Of a DNA stretch of 7,216 nt, positions 6,657-7,216 are shown one piece after another. This DNA comes from an uncultured Spirochaetaceae bacterium (GTDB taxonomy: Bacteria; Spirochaetota; Spirochaetia; Treponematales; Treponemataceae). The notes under the pieces were generated by a model. That model had not been told where the DNA came from and searched no databases. It saw nothing but the letters and a program-made list of their open reading frames with translations. Numbering within the stretch: position 1 is the first letter of the stretch; every line of letters begins with the position of its first letter. Where the stretch lies: the NCBI GenBank assembly GCA_902773215.1, contig CACYDQ010000338.1, forward strand, positions 1 to 7,216, given 5' to 3'. The position numbers were made by a program, and so were the translations under genes.

Positions 6657-6903
6657 TAGCTTTACCCTTTATCCGCCAAAAAAAATCGGATTCCCCGGAA
6701 ACACGGGGCCTGTCCCGGCAGTCCGCCACGACGAACACAGGGACGCCGCCGCTCAGCCCGCTTATCGTGTTCACCAGGTCGTCGCCCCCGACCGTCCGCT
6801 CGCTCGTCACCATGCCGCCGGGACGGGGGGCCGTCCACGCCGGTCCCAACACCGCACCGGGCCACTTGCCTGCCGCCGTGCCGGGGGCTTCCCCCAAAAG
6901 CAA
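6631..6903 (-). pseudogene. Coding-like remnant or unrecognised small ORF in the GC-rich island
   Basis: The minus-strand frame from TTG 6903 to the stop at 6631 (90 codons) shows coding-like composition. In the 40 codons from the GTG after ATG 6813 to the GAA near 6692, 35 end in G or C, while the second position is mixed. This resembles codon use in the flanking genes. The translated segment GDDLVNTISGLSGG-VPVFVVADCRDRP reads like an alpha/beta fragment but matches no family I recognise. There is no ribosome site before the TTG, before ATG 6813 or before the adjacent GTG. After about 6690 the composition turns AT-rich and coding character fades. A decayed 3' gene fragment is the simplest reading. 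A structured RNA, or chance in a GC-rich stretch, is the alternative. Confidence 0.3.
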
Positions 6904-6957
6904 ATATGTGGCATTATGACATCCGTATTTGACAAAAGAGGCAGTTTCAAATCGCCC

Positions 6958-6983
6958 GCCCGTCTTTGCCGTGCCGGGCTTTT
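6958..6983 (+). repeat. Weak hairpin with T-tract upstream of the lipoprotein gene
   Basis: GCCCG (6958-6962) and CGGGC (6975-6979) flank a 12-base loop and are followed by TTTT (6980-6983). The form is terminator-like, but the stem is short and lies only 20 bases before the lipoprotein start. It could be a weak attenuator in the leader, the end of a transcript from the island, or chance. Confidence 0.25.
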
Positions 6984-6993
6984 GTTCTGGCTC

Positions 6994-6998
6994 AGGAG
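6994..6998 (+). promoter_or_regulatory. Ribosome binding site for the lipoprotein gene
   Basis: AGGAG five bases before ATG 7004. It fixes the start of the lipoprotein frame, which begins with the expected positively charged signal-peptide N-region. Confidence 0.7.
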
Positions 6999-7003
6999 AT
7001 TAT

Positions 7004-7216
7004 ATGAAGAAACTATGTGCATGCGCCCTTGCGGCCCTCGTGCTGCTCGCGGGCTGCAAGAAGACGGAAGCCCCTGCGGCAGGCCAGCAGCAGGCGGAAG
7101 TGCAGGAGACACCGGCACCGGCCCCCGCTCCCAAGGTGGAGATGATAAACTCCGTGATGATAGCCGGCGGCTACTGGCGGCTCACCGACGAGGACACGAT
7201 GAAATGGGTGGAATAC
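7004..7216 (+). CDS. Putative lipoprotein, N-terminal fragment
   Basis: The frame is open from ATG 7004 to the window end, giving 71 visible residues. It begins MKK, followed by a hydrophobic core (ACALAALVLL) and the lipobox LAGC with Cys18, a classic signal peptidase II site; the mature protein would be lipid-anchored. Residues 19 and 20 are Lys, so there is no Asp retention signal at +2. A Gln/Ala/Pro-rich linker (GQQQAEVQETPAPAPAPK, about 27-44) follows and probably spans from the membrane. The folded part starts with MIAGGYWRLTDEDTMKWVEY and is cut by the window edge. I do not recognise the family; the W-R-L and K-W-V-E-Y pattern gives no function. It is transcribed away from the TPR operon, and no clear promoter is visible. 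Confidence 0.8.
   Translation, partial: MKKLCACALAALVLLAGCKKTEAPAAGQQQAEVQETPAPAPAPKVEMINSVMIAGGYWRLTDEDTMKWVEY

Larger units (their letters stand above)
6565..7003. other. Divergent intergenic region between the TPR operon and the lipoprotein gene
   Basis: 439 bases without a convincing gene. Bases 6565-6690 are AT-rich and hold the operon promoters. Bases ~6690-6900 form a GC-rich island with several perfect short inverted repeats: 6693-6697 with 6704-6708, 6821-6826 with 6831-6836, and 6883-6887 with 6891-6895. Near 6929-6934 there is an isolated plus-strand TTGACA with no matching -10 box at 15-18 bases. No tRNA or known structured RNA is recognised. Confidence 0.6.

Noticed and set aside
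6671..6691. Inverted repeat ATCCG / CGGAT around an A8 tract as a terminator
   Set aside because: The A/T run lies in the loop rather than after the stem, and the stem is only five pairs. It does not have the layout of an intrinsic terminator on either strand.
6650..6919. An 89-codon plus-strand frame across the GC-rich island
   Set aside because: It is rich in Pro, Ser and Thr, lacks a ribosome site and has no recognisable motif. The opposite strand has the more coding-like codon pattern.
6929..6957. Perfect plus-strand TTGACA at 6929-6934 as a promoter for the lipoprotein gene
   Set aside because: The bases 15-18 downstream (AATCGCCCG region) contain nothing like TATAAT, so it cannot be called a sigma-70 promoter on sequence alone.

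Overview
The window looks like a moderately GC-rich spirochaete chromosome, most likely a Treponema relative. The main reason is a 967-residue GreA in which a normal transcript-cleavage factor forms the C-terminus of a very long helical protein. Such long GreA forms are known from Treponema and, in a shorter version, from Chlamydia. Good AGGAG-type ribosome sites, a lipobox lipoprotein and a GC-rich third codon position with tolerated ATA codons fit, but the species cannot be named from this sequence alone.

Left arm (1-1781, plus strand): the 3' end of a cell-surface sugar cluster. Three genes are translationally coupled by GTGA overlaps: the C-terminus of a thiamine-diphosphate enzyme of the acetolactate synthase family, an extended-SDR nucleotide-sugar reductase/epimerase, and a small GtrA-family membrane protein. 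A ThDP carboligase followed by an SDR resembles the YerE/YerF step that builds branched-chain (yersiniose-type) CDP-sugars. GtrA would act on lipid-linked sugar or its export. The upstream sugar genes lie outside the window.

Centre and right (1771-6564, minus strand): a compact three-gene operon, in transcription order a TPR protein, the giant GreA fusion, and an MBL-fold hydrolase with a predicted C-terminal winged-helix segment. The gaps are 10 and 11 bases. A near-consensus sigma-70 promoter (TTGACT, 16 bp, TATAAT) abuts the first ATG, so the transcript is probably leaderless or nearly so. The operon's last gene overlaps the last gene of the sugar cluster tail-to-tail by 11 bases, with no visible terminator.

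Right end (6565-7216): a 439-base divergent intergenic region that is AT-rich near the operon promoter and contains a GC-rich, hairpin-bearing, coding-like island (about 6690-6900). It is followed by the start of a plus-strand lipoprotein gene that runs off the window.

No insertion sequence, CRISPR array, tRNA, rRNA or obvious defence system is visible. The most notable items are the GreA fusion with an embedded Tudor/CarD-like small beta module, its leaderless-type promoter, the YerE/YerF-like pair, and the unexplained island.
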